Source of the DNA: Alteribacter populi | Lineage (GTDB): Bacteria > Bacillota > Bacilli > Bacillales > Salisediminibacteriaceae | Direction: 5' to 3' | Assembly (NCBI RefSeq): GCF_002352765.1 | Contig: NZ_KZ293963.1 | Location: 124,001 to 188,000 of the forward strand | DNA length: 64,000 nt | Shown: one piece after another, positions 17,175 to 26,521 of the stretch | Position numbering within the stretch: position 1 is the stretch's first letter | How the letters are laid out: every line of letters begins with the position of its first letter | Program-made: the position numbers and the translations under genes | The notes under the pieces: model-generated | The model's input: the letters and a program-made list of their open reading frames with translations, nothing else | Told to the model about the DNA's origin: nothing | The model's database searches: none

Positions 17175-18551
17175 ATGGATTGTCAAACGCTGATTGAAAA
17201 TGAAGAATTGATGGAAACAATCGTAGAACTGTCCTCAGAATGGCTGCTCGTATTTGATTCAAACTATATGCTTGTTTTTTCCAAGCTGCCAAAGAACATG
17301 AAAAACCTGGTAGATGATCGGGGGTTTTATGATCATTTTCAGTCTCATGAGGCAGATCGTTTTCAGTCTTTTCTGTACTTATTGTCGAAAGGTAAAGAAT
17401 CAAGGTCTGAAACATTTCAATTTATGCTCAATCTTGAACCCATTACGATTAATTTTAGTGGAGTATCACTATCAGAAGGCTTCTTATTAAAGGGGAAAAA
17501 GGTAAAAGATGAGGAAGAACAACTAAAAGCGATGTTTTCGAATACTCCAATTCCTTGTTTTGCATTGGATACTGAAAGAAGAATACGTTACCATAACACC
17601 CTTTTTAAAGATTTATTGGAAATAATGAATGAGCCATTAAACACATCGAGTTCAATATTAAATGAAAAGCACTCCTTTCATCGAACAATCCGAAAGCTAA
17701 GTGATATTGTAAATGAGAAAAATAAGCTTGCTTCCATCGTTTATGAAAAAGAGGATATTCGGTTGACGTTATACGGTTATCTCATGTCTCCTACCGTACT
17801 TTGTGTGTATATTAAGGATGAGACTATAGAGCATCGTTTTGAACAATTGCTTACATATAAACAGCAAATGGAAAGCGTCTCCCAAATTGCTGCAGGTGTG
17901 GCACATGAGTTGAGAAACCCATTATCTGTTATTAAAGGGTTTATTCAGCTCTCAAAGTTGTCCAATAGTTTGAATAAATATTATGAAACAATATCATCAG
18001 AAATTGATCGTATGAATTTGATTATTGAGGACTTTCTTTCCATGTCACGGAAAAAGATTGATAAGAAAAAGGTTCTTCCTTCTGATTTGCTGGAGTCCAT
18101 GCTTATGATTTTTCGCTCTGAATGCTTGCTTCATGACATTGATTTTTCCTTTGCGATTAAAGACTCACGTCGCTATTTATATGTAAATGATCAAATGATC
18201 CGTCAAGTAATGCTCAATGTATTGCGAAACAGCATTGAAGCCTATGAAAATATTCAGGAGTGCCGAAAATTTACGATGCTTACAACATGCGAAGCTGACG
18301 AGTATGTTATCATTCTCGAAGATTTTGGACCTGGTGTTCCAGAGCACGTTCTTAAGGAAATCGAAAAACCATTCTTTACAACAAAGGATAAGGGTACAGG
18401 TATCGGTATTCCTCTTTGTAAACGTATTGTGGAAGAGCATATGGGTAGTTTTACCATTGAAAGTGAAGTAGGGATGGGGACAAAAATTATGATTCGTATG
18501 CCGCTCTATCGTGAAAATGAACAACCTGAATATAATGATGTGATGACATAA
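17175..18551 (+). CDS. PAS-domain sensor histidine kinase (sporulation-kinase-like)
   Basis: A kinase of about 458 residues without transmembrane helices. Residues 1-110 are a divergent sensory region, a PAS-like domain lies at about 115-220, and the HisKA domain carries the phosphoacceptor H244 in GVAHELRNPLSVIKGF. The HATPase domain has the N box (NVLRNSIEAY), G1 (EDFGPGVPE), F (KPFFTTK) and G2 (GTGIGI). No response regulator is adjacent, as for orphan kinases of the Spo0A phosphorelay (KinA/KinE type). The ATG at 17175 is favoured over 17151, which has no Shine-Dalgarno. Which phosphorelay partner it uses cannot be told from sequence. Confidence 0.85.
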   Translation: MDCQTLIENEELMETIVELSSEWLLVFDSNYMLVFSKLPKNMKNLVDDRGFYDHFQSHEADRFQSFLYLLSKGKESRSETFQFMLNLEPITINFSGVSLSEGFLLKGKKVKDEEEQLKAMFSNTPIPCFALDTERRIRYHNTLFKDLLEIMNEPLNTSSSILNEKHSFHRTIRKLSDIVNEKNKLASIVYEKEDIRLTLYGYLMSPTVLCVYIKDETIEHRFEQLLTYKQQMESVSQIAAGVAHELRNPLSVIKGFIQLSKLSNSLNKYYETISSEIDRMNLIIEDFLSMSRKKIDKKKVLPSDLLESMLMIFRSECLLHDIDFSFAIKDSRRYLYVNDQMIRQVMLNVLRNSIEAYENIQECRKFTMLTTCEADEYVIILEDFGPGVPEHVLKEIEKPFFTTKDKGTGIGIPLCKRIVEEHMGSFTIESEVGMGTKIMIRMPLYRENEQPEYNDVMT

Positions 18552-18576
18552 GCCCGGCTGAAGAAGCCGGGCTTTT
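18551..18576 (+). terminator. Intrinsic terminator after the histidine kinase
   Basis: AGCCCGGCT (18551-18559) pairs with AGCCGGGCT (18565-18573), followed by TTTT. The stem starts on the last base of the stop codon. Confidence 0.9.
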
Positions 18577-18838
18577 AGTATATTATTGGAAGAAAAGTCG
18601 ACAATGAAATCTTTCTTTGGCTGTTATTGTAAACTTGTTGCTTTTATTAAAATTAAAATATTCATGATTGAAAAATTCCTTCACTGACTTTATAATTGAA
18701 TGTAATACTAAAAGTTTACTCAGTGCAACTTTTTAATTTATATACAACTTTTTCGGTGTGAGACACAAAATATGGTGCAATGACATATATTACTACAGCC
18801 TAAAAGAAGAACTACAAACGTTAAGGGAGGTAATTTTC

Positions 18839-19600
18839 ATGACAACTGGAGATACCATTGATGTTCGTGAATTGTCGGTACACTACCATGGTAACCTTGC
18901 ACTCAAAGATATTAACTTCTCAATAGGTAAAGGACAGTTAATTGGCGTGATCGGACCAAATGGGGCGGGGAAGTCAACGCTTATAAAAGCCATCTTAGGA
19001 CTGGAGCGGTGTAAAGGTGAAGTAAGCCTTTTTGGACAGTCCATTAAAACGTACCGTAAACAAATTTCTTACGTACCTCAAAGAAACGTTATTGACTGGG
19101 ATTTTCCAGTACGTGTTGAAGATGTGGTCATGATGGGACGCTATGCACACATCAGGTGGTATAGACGAAGCTCTAAAAACGACCGGAAAATGGCTATGGA
19201 AGCTTTGGAAAAAGTCGGGATGATCGAATTTGCAAAACGTCAAATCGGTGAACTTTCCGGTGGACAGCAGCAGCGTGTTTTTATTGCTAGGGCGCTAGCA
19301 CAAGACGCAGAAGTTTTCTTTCTTGATGAACCGTTTGTAGGAATTGATATGAAATCAGAAGAAATTATCGTTCGATTGCTACATCAACTAAGGGACGAAG
19401 GAAAAACGATCTTCGTTGTACACCATGATTTAAGCAAAGTAGAGAAATATTTTGATCAATTAATATTATTAAACCAGGAATTAATTCAAGCAGGTACAGT
19501 AAAAGAGGTATACACAGCGGAATCGTTAAAGAAAGCTTATCAAGGCAGTGCTGCTGTCTTAAATGATAACAAAGAGGGTTTTGTGGTGGTGAGTCAATGA
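18839..19600 (+). CDS. Metal (probably manganese) ABC transporter ATP-binding protein
   Basis: A 253-residue ABC ATPase with Walker A GPNGAGKST (39-47), signature LSGGQQQR and Walker B VFFLDEP. The segment VPQRNVIDWDFPVRVEDVV resembles MntB/SitB/TroB ATPases of Mn2+/Fe2+ importers, where VDWDFP is conserved. The ATG follows AAGGGAGG at 18823-18830; an in-frame ATG at 18758 lacks a ribosome site. It overlaps the permease gene by 4 bp. No substrate-binding protein gene is adjacent. Metal specificity is inferred from family resemblance only. Confidence 0.87.
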   Translation: MTTGDTIDVRELSVHYHGNLALKDINFSIGKGQLIGVIGPNGAGKSTLIKAILGLERCKGEVSLFGQSIKTYRKQISYVPQRNVIDWDFPVRVEDVVMMGRYAHIRWYRRSSKNDRKMAMEALEKVGMIEFAKRQIGELSGGQQQRVFIARALAQDAEVFFLDEPFVGIDMKSEEIIVRLLHQLRDEGKTIFVVHHDLSKVEKYFDQLILLNQELIQAGTVKEVYTAESLKKAYQGSAAVLNDNKEGFVVVSQ

Positions 19601-20463
19601 TTGAACAAATTTTAAGTTTTATTGACCAATTGGTACGCTATCCATACTTACAAAATGCATTGCTTGCCGCCGTTTTAGTCGGAATTATTTGTGGTGTTAT
19701 TGGCTGTTACATTATTTTACGCGGGATGGCATTAATGGGGGATGCGATTTCCCATGCAGTTCTCCCTGGTGTAGTTATTGCTTATATGGTTGGTGTCAAT
19801 TTCTTTATAGGCGCAGTCATTACAGGTGTTATTACGGCACTTGCCATTGGCTATATCTCGCAGAACAGTAGAATTAAAGAAGATTCAGCGATCGGTATTA
19901 TGTTTACAGCGATGTTTGCTTTAGGGGTTGTACTTATCACTGCTATGCGCGGATCGAGTGTCGATCTCTGGCACATCTTATTTGGTAATGTTTTGGCCGT
20001 TTCCAGAACAGATCTTTGGATCACCTTTGGAATTGGTATCTTTGTTCTGATGGCAGTGTTGATTTTTTACCGCCCATTATTATTGAGTACCTTTGATGAA
20101 ACGATGGCAAAGGCTACCGGTCTTCCAGTGCAATTTATTCATTACATGTTAATGCTTTTACTATCTCTTGTAACGGTCGCGTCGTTACAAACGGTAGGAA
20201 TTATCCTTGTAGTAGCAATGTTAATTACTCCAGGAGCAACAGCCTACCTACTGACAGATCGTTTCCCGGTAATGCTTGGATTATCTGCTCTCTTTGGTGT
20301 AATCTCGGCAGTTGCTGGACTGTTTTATTCTGTCATTTATGACGTTTCATCAGGAGCGTCGATTGTATTAGTAGCCTCAGCCTTGTTCTGTTTAGCTTTT
20401 TTCTTTTCCCCAAAGCAGGGAATCGTATTCAAGTTTGCTCGATCAATTGCAAAGGAACGCTAG
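19597..20463 (+). CDS. Metal (probably manganese) ABC transporter permease
   Basis: A 288-residue ABC-3 family permease with eight or nine hydrophobic helices and the family motif MGDAISHAVLPGVV near residue 48. It overlaps the ATPase gene (ATGA), so the two make one importer. B. subtilis mntABCD has two permeases and a binding protein; here only one permease and no binding protein are linked. A strong terminator follows. Confidence 0.87.
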   Translation: MIEQILSFIDQLVRYPYLQNALLAAVLVGIICGVIGCYIILRGMALMGDAISHAVLPGVVIAYMVGVNFFIGAVITGVITALAIGYISQNSRIKEDSAIGIMFTAMFALGVVLITAMRGSSVDLWHILFGNVLAVSRTDLWITFGIGIFVLMAVLIFYRPLLLSTFDETMAKATGLPVQFIHYMLMLLLSLVTVASLQTVGIILVVAMLITPGATAYLLTDRFPVMLGLSALFGVISAVAGLFYSVIYDVSSGASIVLVASALFCLAFFFSPKQGIVFKFARSIAKER

Positions 20464-20497
20464 CTAAGGCTGGATAATAGCAACGGTATCCTGCTCC

Positions 20498-20525
20498 CCC
20501 GCTATGAATTCATAGCGGGCTTTTA
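20498..20525 (+). terminator. Intrinsic terminator after the manganese-type ABC genes
   Basis: A perfect palindrome of 22 bp centred on GAATTC (20498-20519; half-site CCCGCTATGAA), followed by CTTTTA. A nearly identical hairpin (CCCGCTATG/CATAGCGGG) occurs at 53100-53122. Confidence 0.88.
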
Positions 20526-20808
20526 ATATTGTAGATGAGGAAAAATATGGTCTTTGTTACAGAAATAAATAAATACTCTTTTGAGTGCTTTGTAATCACG
20601 TATGTGAGTGGTGATGATGGAAGAAGTAAAGGAAAAGAGAGAAAAATAGATTAAAACTAAGCATAAAGGAGCGTATATGATTTAAGGTGAAGAGGTTGAG
20701 TGAGATAGTATGCAAACGGATGTAGAACATTTGCGAAATATGTCGAACTTAGGTATCATATTTATCTGTGTACAATAGATGTGAATTGTTCACTAAGGAG
20801 GGACAATC
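20526..20808. other. Intergenic region before the lytic transglycosylase gene
   Basis: About 280 bp, AT-rich, without a supported gene. A short hairpin AAATACTC/GAGTGCTTT lies near 20570-20590 and a possible -10 box TACAAT near 20771-20776. Nothing more is recognised. Confidence 0.4.
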
Positions 20809-21549
20809 TTGCGAAATAAATGGACGTTTATGATCATTACTGGATTTGTCTTATTAGCGGGAACTTCAGTTATCCTTGGTATTCAGAATAAACAAATGAA
20901 TGAGCATGCTCAAGAAATGAGAGAGATAGAAGCAGAACTCGAAAAACAACAAGAGGAACAAAAAAAGCAGCAAAAGTTGAATGCTGAAATTGAGCAAATG
21001 AAAAATGATATTGATCATCTACCCGATGATTACACAGTACCGGGATACGATGAATGGCAGCAGGCAACTCAAGTTGGAAAGTATCTAAATGATGAAAGCG
21101 ATGGTAAACTTAAAGAAGAGTGGGGAACATTTCTTGCGATAGAAGCGGAAAAAAGAGACATTGACCCATTCTTAGTCTATGAACTTCTTTACGTTGAGAC
21201 AGGTGGAACCTTTGATCCTAAAACCGTAGGGCCACAAACACAATACGGACATGCTTATGGTTTGGCGCAGTTTATGAAAAATACAGGGCCATGGATCGCT
21301 GATATGGCCGAATTGCCTTATGAAGATGAACGATTGTTTGATCCATTTTATTCAATCCACCTTTCTGTAGTATATCTCGAATATTTATATAGTGAATATG
21401 GTGACTGGGATCATGCACTCACAGCATATCACCGTGGAATAGGTGGGTTAGAAGACTACCTTGATGACAATGGTGATGCCAAAAGTAACTATGCAGAAGA
21501 GATTCAAGATAATGCAGATGAAAATCAATTCGTAGCTTATGATCGATAA
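20809..21549 (+). CDS. Membrane-anchored lytic transglycosylase (SLT domain)
   Basis: A 246-residue protein. One N-terminal transmembrane helix (residues 5-24) and a Gln/Glu/Lys-rich coiled coil (28-68) are followed by an SLT/lysozyme-like domain (about 95-235). The catalytic glutamate is probably E130 in LLYVETGGTF, with the later family motifs AYGLAQFM (149-156) and LTAYHRG (near 205). It would cleave peptidoglycan outside the membrane. The start is TTG at 20809 with AAGGAGGG at 20795-20802. It is monocistronic with its own terminator. Confidence 0.86.
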   Translation: MRNKWTFMIITGFVLLAGTSVILGIQNKQMNEHAQEMREIEAELEKQQEEQKKQQKLNAEIEQMKNDIDHLPDDYTVPGYDEWQQATQVGKYLNDESDGKLKEEWGTFLAIEAEKRDIDPFLVYELLYVETGGTFDPKTVGPQTQYGHAYGLAQFMKNTGPWIADMAELPYEDERLFDPFYSIHLSVVYLEYLYSEYGDWDHALTAYHRGIGGLEDYLDDNGDAKSNYAEEIQDNADENQFVAYDR

Positions 21550-21563
21550 GGAATACACTATGT

Positions 21564-21592
21564 AAAGGCCTCCGGTTTCGGGGGCCTTTTCT
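21564..21592 (+). terminator. Intrinsic terminator after the lytic transglycosylase
   Basis: AAAGGCCTCC (21564-21573) pairs with GGGGGCCTTTT (21580-21590), followed by CTTG. Confidence 0.88.
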
Positions 21593-21807
21593 TGTCGTTT
21601 AGGAATTTATATTTGCTTAGATTGTGGATAACTTTTTAGTAATTGGAATAACATCTAGTTCCAGCTACAAGCATTACTTCGTGAATAAGCTGCGGATTGT
21701 CTAGGACTGATACACATCGGAGCATGACTAGCAGAGGAAAGACAGCTACAAGGTCATTTTAGCCCGTCAGAAGAAGCCAGAAAGCCTCGAAAATGTTGAA
21801 TAGTGCG

Positions 21808-23925
21808 TTAATCATCCTCTTGGAAAATTTGTGAAGCCAATTGGTAAAAGGCGAGCTGACTTTGTACGGCTGGAATTTCAGTCGACGTATCCGTGTAACG
21901 GTATTCCCCTGTATTATGTTGCACACGCGCTTTTGTATTATCACGCAAAGTAATGTCAAGTACTTCCTTGACTCTCGCTTTACTTCGCATACTTTCAATT
22001 GGAAACAAAATTTCAATTCGTTTTTCCATGTTACGAGTCATCCAATCTGCCGACGACAGATAAGTTGCTTCTTTCCCATTTTGAAAAAAATAAAAAATGC
22101 GGCTGTGTTCAAGAAAACGATCGATGATGCTACTGACGGAAATGGTCTCGCTCACACCTGGAATTCCTGGTTTTAAACAACAGATCCCGCGGACGATGAG
22201 GTCGATTTTGACCCCGACTTGGCTTGCTTCGTAAAGCTTTAGGATGATTGGTTTATCTGTAAGCGAATTCATTTTGGCAATAATTCTTCCGTTTTGAAAT
22301 TGTTTTTGGTTATCGATTTCTTGATCGATGAGCATTAAAAAAGATTCCCGGATGTCAAAAGGTGCCGTTTGTATTTTGCTCCACTTTGGCTTTTTACTGT
22401 ATCCACTTAAATAATTGAAAAAATTTGTAGCGTCCATACCGAATTGCTCATTAGTTGTAATCAATCCCATGTCGGTGTAAAGTTTCGCTGTGGAATCATT
22501 ATAGTTCCCAGTTCCTAAATGAACAAATCGTTGAATTTTACCTTGGTGGTGCCGGACGATAAGTGTGATCTTACTGTGCGTTTTTAACCCGGTAAGACCA
22601 TAAATGACATGAACCCCTGACTTTTCTAACTTTTTGGCCCATTGAATATTGTTTTCCTCATCAAATCGAGCTTTTAGCTCTACGAGAACGGTCACTTGCT
22701 TTCCCCTCTCGGCTGCTTCGGCTAAAGCGTGAATGATGGGGGAATCTCCACTAACACGATACAATGTTTGTTTAATTGCCAAGACACTTGGATCATTTGC
22801 GGAGTGGGTAATCCAATCGACGATCGGCTGGAAGGACTCGTACGGGTGGTGAAAAAATAAATCATTTTCAAGAGCGGCCTCAAATATATTCTCCTCTGCA
22901 ATGAGATCAAGAGGTGGGAGAGGGACTAAATTTTCATTAACAAGATGCTCATAATCCAGCGCTAGGGTTTTATAAAAATGAAACAAAAACGATAAATCAA
23001 GAGGACCCCCAATTATATATACATCCTCTTGTTTAATTTCTAAAACGTTTTTTAAAAAAGTAAGCACTTTATCATCCATATTCCCACGTTGTGTTTCTAA
23101 GCGGACGGCAGCTCCCCATTTGCGCTTTTTAAGTTCTTTTTCAATCTCGCGAAGTAAATCTCGTGCCCCTTCTTCATGAATGGTTAGGTCAGCATTTCGG
23201 GTAATGCGAAAAGGCGAGACAGATTTAACAACATACCCTTTAAAGAGCTTGTTGATGAAGTGACTGATAATGTCCTCAAGCATAATAAATGACTTGACAT
23301 CATTTTTAGAAGGAAGAAGAATAAATCGTGTGAGCACGGCGGGCACTTGAACAATCGCTAGTTTGTCCCGGTGGCTCGAATCGGTTAATACGACAGCTAA
23401 ATTTAGACTTTTGTTAAGTAACATTGGAAATGGGCGGTAAGCATCGATTGCCATAGGGGTAAGGACTGGCAAAATGTATTGGTCAAATCGACGTTCGATA
23501 TAATTGAGCTGCTCTGTATTTAGTTCCCCTATCGTTAAAAAGTGAATGTTTTCCTGGTAAAGCCTAGGCATGAGAGTTTCGGTAAACAACTCATCTTGAA
23601 GCTTGACTAGACGGTGATTAGCTTCACTGATTTCTTGCAATTGCTGTTTTGGAGTGAGTCCTGCCTTATTATCTGGTTTACTAAAACTAGCTTTCACTTG
23701 ATCCTTTAAACCGGCAACTCTAACCATGAAAAATTCATCTAAATTTGAACTGAAAATAGCGATAAATTTAAGTCGTTCAAAAAGCGGGTTTCGTTCATCG
23801 ATTGCTTCTTCAAGCACTCGTTTATTAAAGGCAAGCCAGCTTAATTCCCGATTATTATAATATTGTGGATTTTGAAAATCAGGTTGTTTTTCTGCACTTT
23901 CATTTTCATATACATTATTATTCAT
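21808..23925 (-). CDS. ppk: Polyphosphate kinase 1
   Basis: A 705-residue PPK1 that reversibly polymerises ATP gamma-phosphate into polyphosphate. The N-terminal domain starts NRELSWLAFNKRVLEEA. The catalytic part has LKARFDEENNI, the phosphohistidine segment GLKTHSKI and a second conserved histidine in FVHLGTGNYND. Length is normal for the family. The divergent zinc operon lies beyond ppx. It follows ppx after 40 bp, so the two form a ppx-ppk operon that both makes and degrades polyphosphate. Confidence 0.96.
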   Translation of the reverse strand: MNNNVYENESAEKQPDFQNPQYYNNRELSWLAFNKRVLEEAIDERNPLFERLKFIAIFSSNLDEFFMVRVAGLKDQVKASFSKPDNKAGLTPKQQLQEISEANHRLVKLQDELFTETLMPRLYQENIHFLTIGELNTEQLNYIERRFDQYILPVLTPMAIDAYRPFPMLLNKSLNLAVVLTDSSHRDKLAIVQVPAVLTRFILLPSKNDVKSFIMLEDIISHFINKLFKGYVVKSVSPFRITRNADLTIHEEGARDLLREIEKELKKRKWGAAVRLETQRGNMDDKVLTFLKNVLEIKQEDVYIIGGPLDLSFLFHFYKTLALDYEHLVNENLVPLPPLDLIAEENIFEAALENDLFFHHPYESFQPIVDWITHSANDPSVLAIKQTLYRVSGDSPIIHALAEAAERGKQVTVLVELKARFDEENNIQWAKKLEKSGVHVIYGLTGLKTHSKITLIVRHHQGKIQRFVHLGTGNYNDSTAKLYTDMGLITTNEQFGMDATNFFNYLSGYSKKPKWSKIQTAPFDIRESFLMLIDQEIDNQKQFQNGRIIAKMNSLTDKPIILKLYEASQVGVKIDLIVRGICCLKPGIPGVSETISVSSIIDRFLEHSRIFYFFQNGKEATYLSSADWMTRNMEKRIEILFPIESMRSKARVKEVLDITLRDNTKARVQHNTGEYRYTDTSTEIPAVQSQLAFYQLASQIFQEDD

Positions 23926-23965
23926 AAAGCCTCACCATCCGCCATTTCCCCTTATTCAAATAAAA

Positions 23966-25519
23966 TTACACATCCGAGTAGGAAGCTTTTTCTTTATTTA
24001 TGGATACGTCGATATCGATGTTAAAAGCACGTTCTAGATGTTTTTTATATTTTTGCGCATGTACTTCTTCAAAATAAGCATCTTTTTCGGTATTTATATG
24101 GAGAGATAGATGATTTGTTTTTTTCGACACCACCTTCACATCTGTTACAACACTTTGTTTTGTGCGATTTAGTCCGTAAGCTAAACGCAAAATGGCCCCT
24201 AGTTGTTCATACTTTTTTAATTCGTGATCAGCGACCCAATGATTAAATGGCTTGGCGAATTGATAAAATAATGAACGCGAGCGAAATGAAGCCAATAACG
24301 CTACAGCCAGTCGTTTCAAATGCGACAAGCCGTCAATGGACTGGTTTGTGAGCAAATAAAAGGTATGCTGAGAACGAGCTTCAGGATGAATGGACTCGCC
24401 GATATAAAAAACTCGTGCAGCAAGAGTCAAAAGGTGAAGGTCTTCGTCGTTGTACGACTGTTCACTGTAGGCTTTAAGCCAATGAAATAAAGTTGCAGCT
24501 AAAACGGAAAGTTTACGGTGATGTTCACCATCAAGCTGATATTCCTTACTTAACTGATAAAAGCTCTCCTCGGTGACATTAGGAAAAATGTCGGTTTTCA
24601 TTTCTGTTAATAATGTTTCAAAAAAGACACCCTCACGCAACCCTTTGTTACTTAAAATGAAACGTTCAGTGTTGATATAATCGAGAAGTGTTTCGATTAC
24701 ACAAATTGCTGGAAGTATAATATCAGCTCTGTCTTTCGATAACCCATCTACCTGTTGTCTTTGCTTAAGTGTAATGTCATAAAGTTTATCGAAAATGGCA
24801 GAAACATCTTTTTTGTTCATTTCATAATGATGAAGACCAGCTAATGGATAGTCGATCGAATGCTGGTGAACAAGAGCGATATTTCTGGCGCTTCCGCCAA
24901 TGCCGATTACCGGATCATTCGTACTTTTTAACCAAGGAAGGGTATCGAAAGCATCGTGAACAAATTTTCGGAGTTGTCGTAATTCGGTATCAGTTGGCCT
25001 GTCACCGTCTTCGACAAATCTTCGCTTTAGAGTTAACGCTCCGAATGGGAAGCTATGATAATGTTTCAAATCCCTGTTTTTAAATAACGTAATCTCTGTG
25101 CTTCCTCCACCAATGTCAATTGTAATGCCGTCTGCAACTTCAGTAGAATTAGCCACAGCTAAAAAGCCATAACAGGCTTCTTCTTTTTCAGATAAAACAC
25201 GAAAAGACATGTCAGTTTCTTCCTCTAAAAAATGTTCTATTTCTTCACGGTTCACTGCGTTTCTTATGGCTGCAGTAGCTACTCCGCGAACCTCGGTGAT
25301 TGTGTACTGTTCCATAACCGCACGGAATCGACAAAGTGTTTCTTTCATCGTTGCTAGTCCTTCAGCGGATAAACAACCAGCCTCATCGATATGAGAGCTG
25401 AGGCGTGCGACAATTTTTAAGTTTTCGATTTCTTTATAACCTCCCTGGTTGTCAATCTCAAAAATCACGAGTCGAATTGAGTTTGAGCCAAGGTCAATAA
25501 CTGCTGTTTGTTTTTTCAT
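23966..25519 (-). CDS. ppx: Exopolyphosphatase / guanosine pentaphosphatase (Ppx/GppA)
   Basis: A 517-residue member of the ASKHA phosphotransferase superfamily. The first phosphate-binding loop is AVIDLGSNSIRL (residues 5-16), the second IDIGGGSTEIT. The C-terminal 190 residues form the HD-like helical domain of the long Ppx type. It removes terminal phosphates from polyphosphate or pppGpp. It is the first gene of the ppx-ppk unit and diverges from the zinc ABC operon; the intergenic space of about 200 bp would hold both promoters. Confidence 0.94.
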   Translation of the reverse strand: MKKQTAVIDLGSNSIRLVIFEIDNQGGYKEIENLKIVARLSSHIDEAGCLSAEGLATMKETLCRFRAVMEQYTITEVRGVATAAIRNAVNREEIEHFLEEETDMSFRVLSEKEEACYGFLAVANSTEVADGITIDIGGGSTEITLFKNRDLKHYHSFPFGALTLKRRFVEDGDRPTDTELRQLRKFVHDAFDTLPWLKSTNDPVIGIGGSARNIALVHQHSIDYPLAGLHHYEMNKKDVSAIFDKLYDITLKQRQQVDGLSKDRADIILPAICVIETLLDYINTERFILSNKGLREGVFFETLLTEMKTDIFPNVTEESFYQLSKEYQLDGEHHRKLSVLAATLFHWLKAYSEQSYNDEDLHLLTLAARVFYIGESIHPEARSQHTFYLLTNQSIDGLSHLKRLAVALLASFRSRSLFYQFAKPFNHWVADHELKKYEQLGAILRLAYGLNRTKQSVVTDVKVVSKKTNHLSLHINTEKDAYFEEVHAQKYKKHLERAFNIDIDVSINKEKASYSDV

Positions 25520-25613
25520 TATTTCACGTCCTCGGGTGCTAGTATTTCCAGCTCACCTTCTCCTCATTATAGTTTCATTTTACAGTGACGATATGTCACA
25601 TGCATGTGTTTTG

Positions 25614-25642
25614 TTTACAAATATTTTCACCTCATGTATAGT
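25614..25642 (+). promoter_or_regulatory. Sigma-A promoter of the zinc ABC operon
   Basis: TTTACA at 25614-25619, a 17 bp spacer and TATAGT at 25637-25642. The Zur-like box begins 15 bp after the -10, so a bound repressor would cover the transcription start. Confidence 0.72.
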
Positions 25643-25657
25643 AGGATAAGAAATAAA

Positions 25658-25672
25658 TCGTAATCATTCTTA
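25658..25672 (+). promoter_or_regulatory. Putative Zur operator
   Basis: TCGTAATCATTCTTA matches the 7-1-7 Zur box (TCGTAATnATTACGA) fully in the left half and at four of seven positions in the right half. It lies just after the -10 box of a zinc uptake operon that ends with zur itself, which makes autoregulation by zinc likely. The match to B. subtilis Zur boxes is from general knowledge. Confidence 0.7.
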
Positions 25673-25720
25673 AAAGCTAACTTTGTTGGCGTTGTGATAA
25701 AGATAGAGGAACGTGATAGC

Positions 25721-26521
25721 ATGTCAACTAAACAAACGGCCATTGAAATTTCCGACCTTTCCTTTGATTATAATGGGCGAAATGTTCTTGAAGACATTCA
25801 TTTGAGAATTGATGAAGGATCATTTTTAGGACTGGTCGGACCGAATGGTTCGGGTAAATCAACACTTGTAAAATGCCTTCTCGGGTTGCTCACTCCTAAA
25901 AGCGGGAACATACGCTTGTTTGGTAAGGAGCTCATGAGCTTTGATCAATGGGAGAACATAGGTTTTGTCAGTCAAAAAGCAAACAGCTTTAACAGCGGCT
26001 TTCCGGCAACAGTATTTGAAGTCGTTTCAATGGGTCTTTACGGGAAAGTTGGACTGTTTCGTTTTCTTACTCGAAAGCATAAAGAACAAGTTAAAAAAGC
26101 GATTGAGCAAGTAGAAATGGAAGAGTTTATGTACGAAAATATCGGTCAGCTTTCAGGTGGACAGCAACAGCGAGTATTTATTGCGAGAGCATTAGTCAGT
26201 AATCCACGCCTTTTAATTCTTGATGAACCAACAGTAGGCGTAGATGCGAAAAGTGTTCAACGTTTTTACACGATGTTAAAGGATTTGAACGTTAATCAAG
26301 GGATTACACTCGTATTAGTGACTCACGATATCGGGGCGATGACGCAATATGTAACCGATGTTGCGTGCTTAAATAAACACCTTCACTTCCACGGTGGTAC
26401 AGCAGAATATGAAGAACAGGAAGAAGATATGATGTCGCGAATGTATGGTCATGATGTACAAGTATTGACACACAACCACGACCACCATCACGATCACGAC
26501 GGAGGTCAAGCTCGTGATTAG
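25721..26521 (+). CDS. znuC: Zinc ABC transporter ATP-binding protein
   Basis: A 266-residue ABC ATPase with Walker A GPNGSGKST (40-48), LSGGQQQR and LLILDEPTVGVD. The C terminus ends in a histidine/aspartate-rich tail (HNHDHHHDHDGG) typical of zinc-handling proteins. The ATG at 25721 follows AGAGGA at 25706-25711; a GTG at 25694 is less well placed. It overlaps the first permease gene by 8 bp. Cassette, Zur box and linked zur all point to Zn2+ uptake (ZnuC/AdcC/YcdI type). Confidence 0.92.
   Translation: MSTKQTAIEISDLSFDYNGRNVLEDIHLRIDEGSFLGLVGPNGSGKSTLVKCLLGLLTPKSGNIRLFGKELMSFDQWENIGFVSQKANSFNSGFPATVFEVVSMGLYGKVGLFRFLTRKHKEQVKKAIEQVEMEEFMYENIGQLSGGQQQRVFIARALVSNPRLLILDEPTVGVDAKSVQRFYTMLKDLNVNQGITLVLVTHDIGAMTQYVTDVACLNKHLHFHGGTAEYEEQEEDMMSRMYGHDVQVLTHNHDHHHDHDGGQARD

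Noticed and set aside
20710..20778. Short frame MQTDVEHLRNMSNLG... before the lytic transglycosylase
   Set aside because: Only 22 codons, no Shine-Dalgarno, and it runs into the probable promoter of the next gene.
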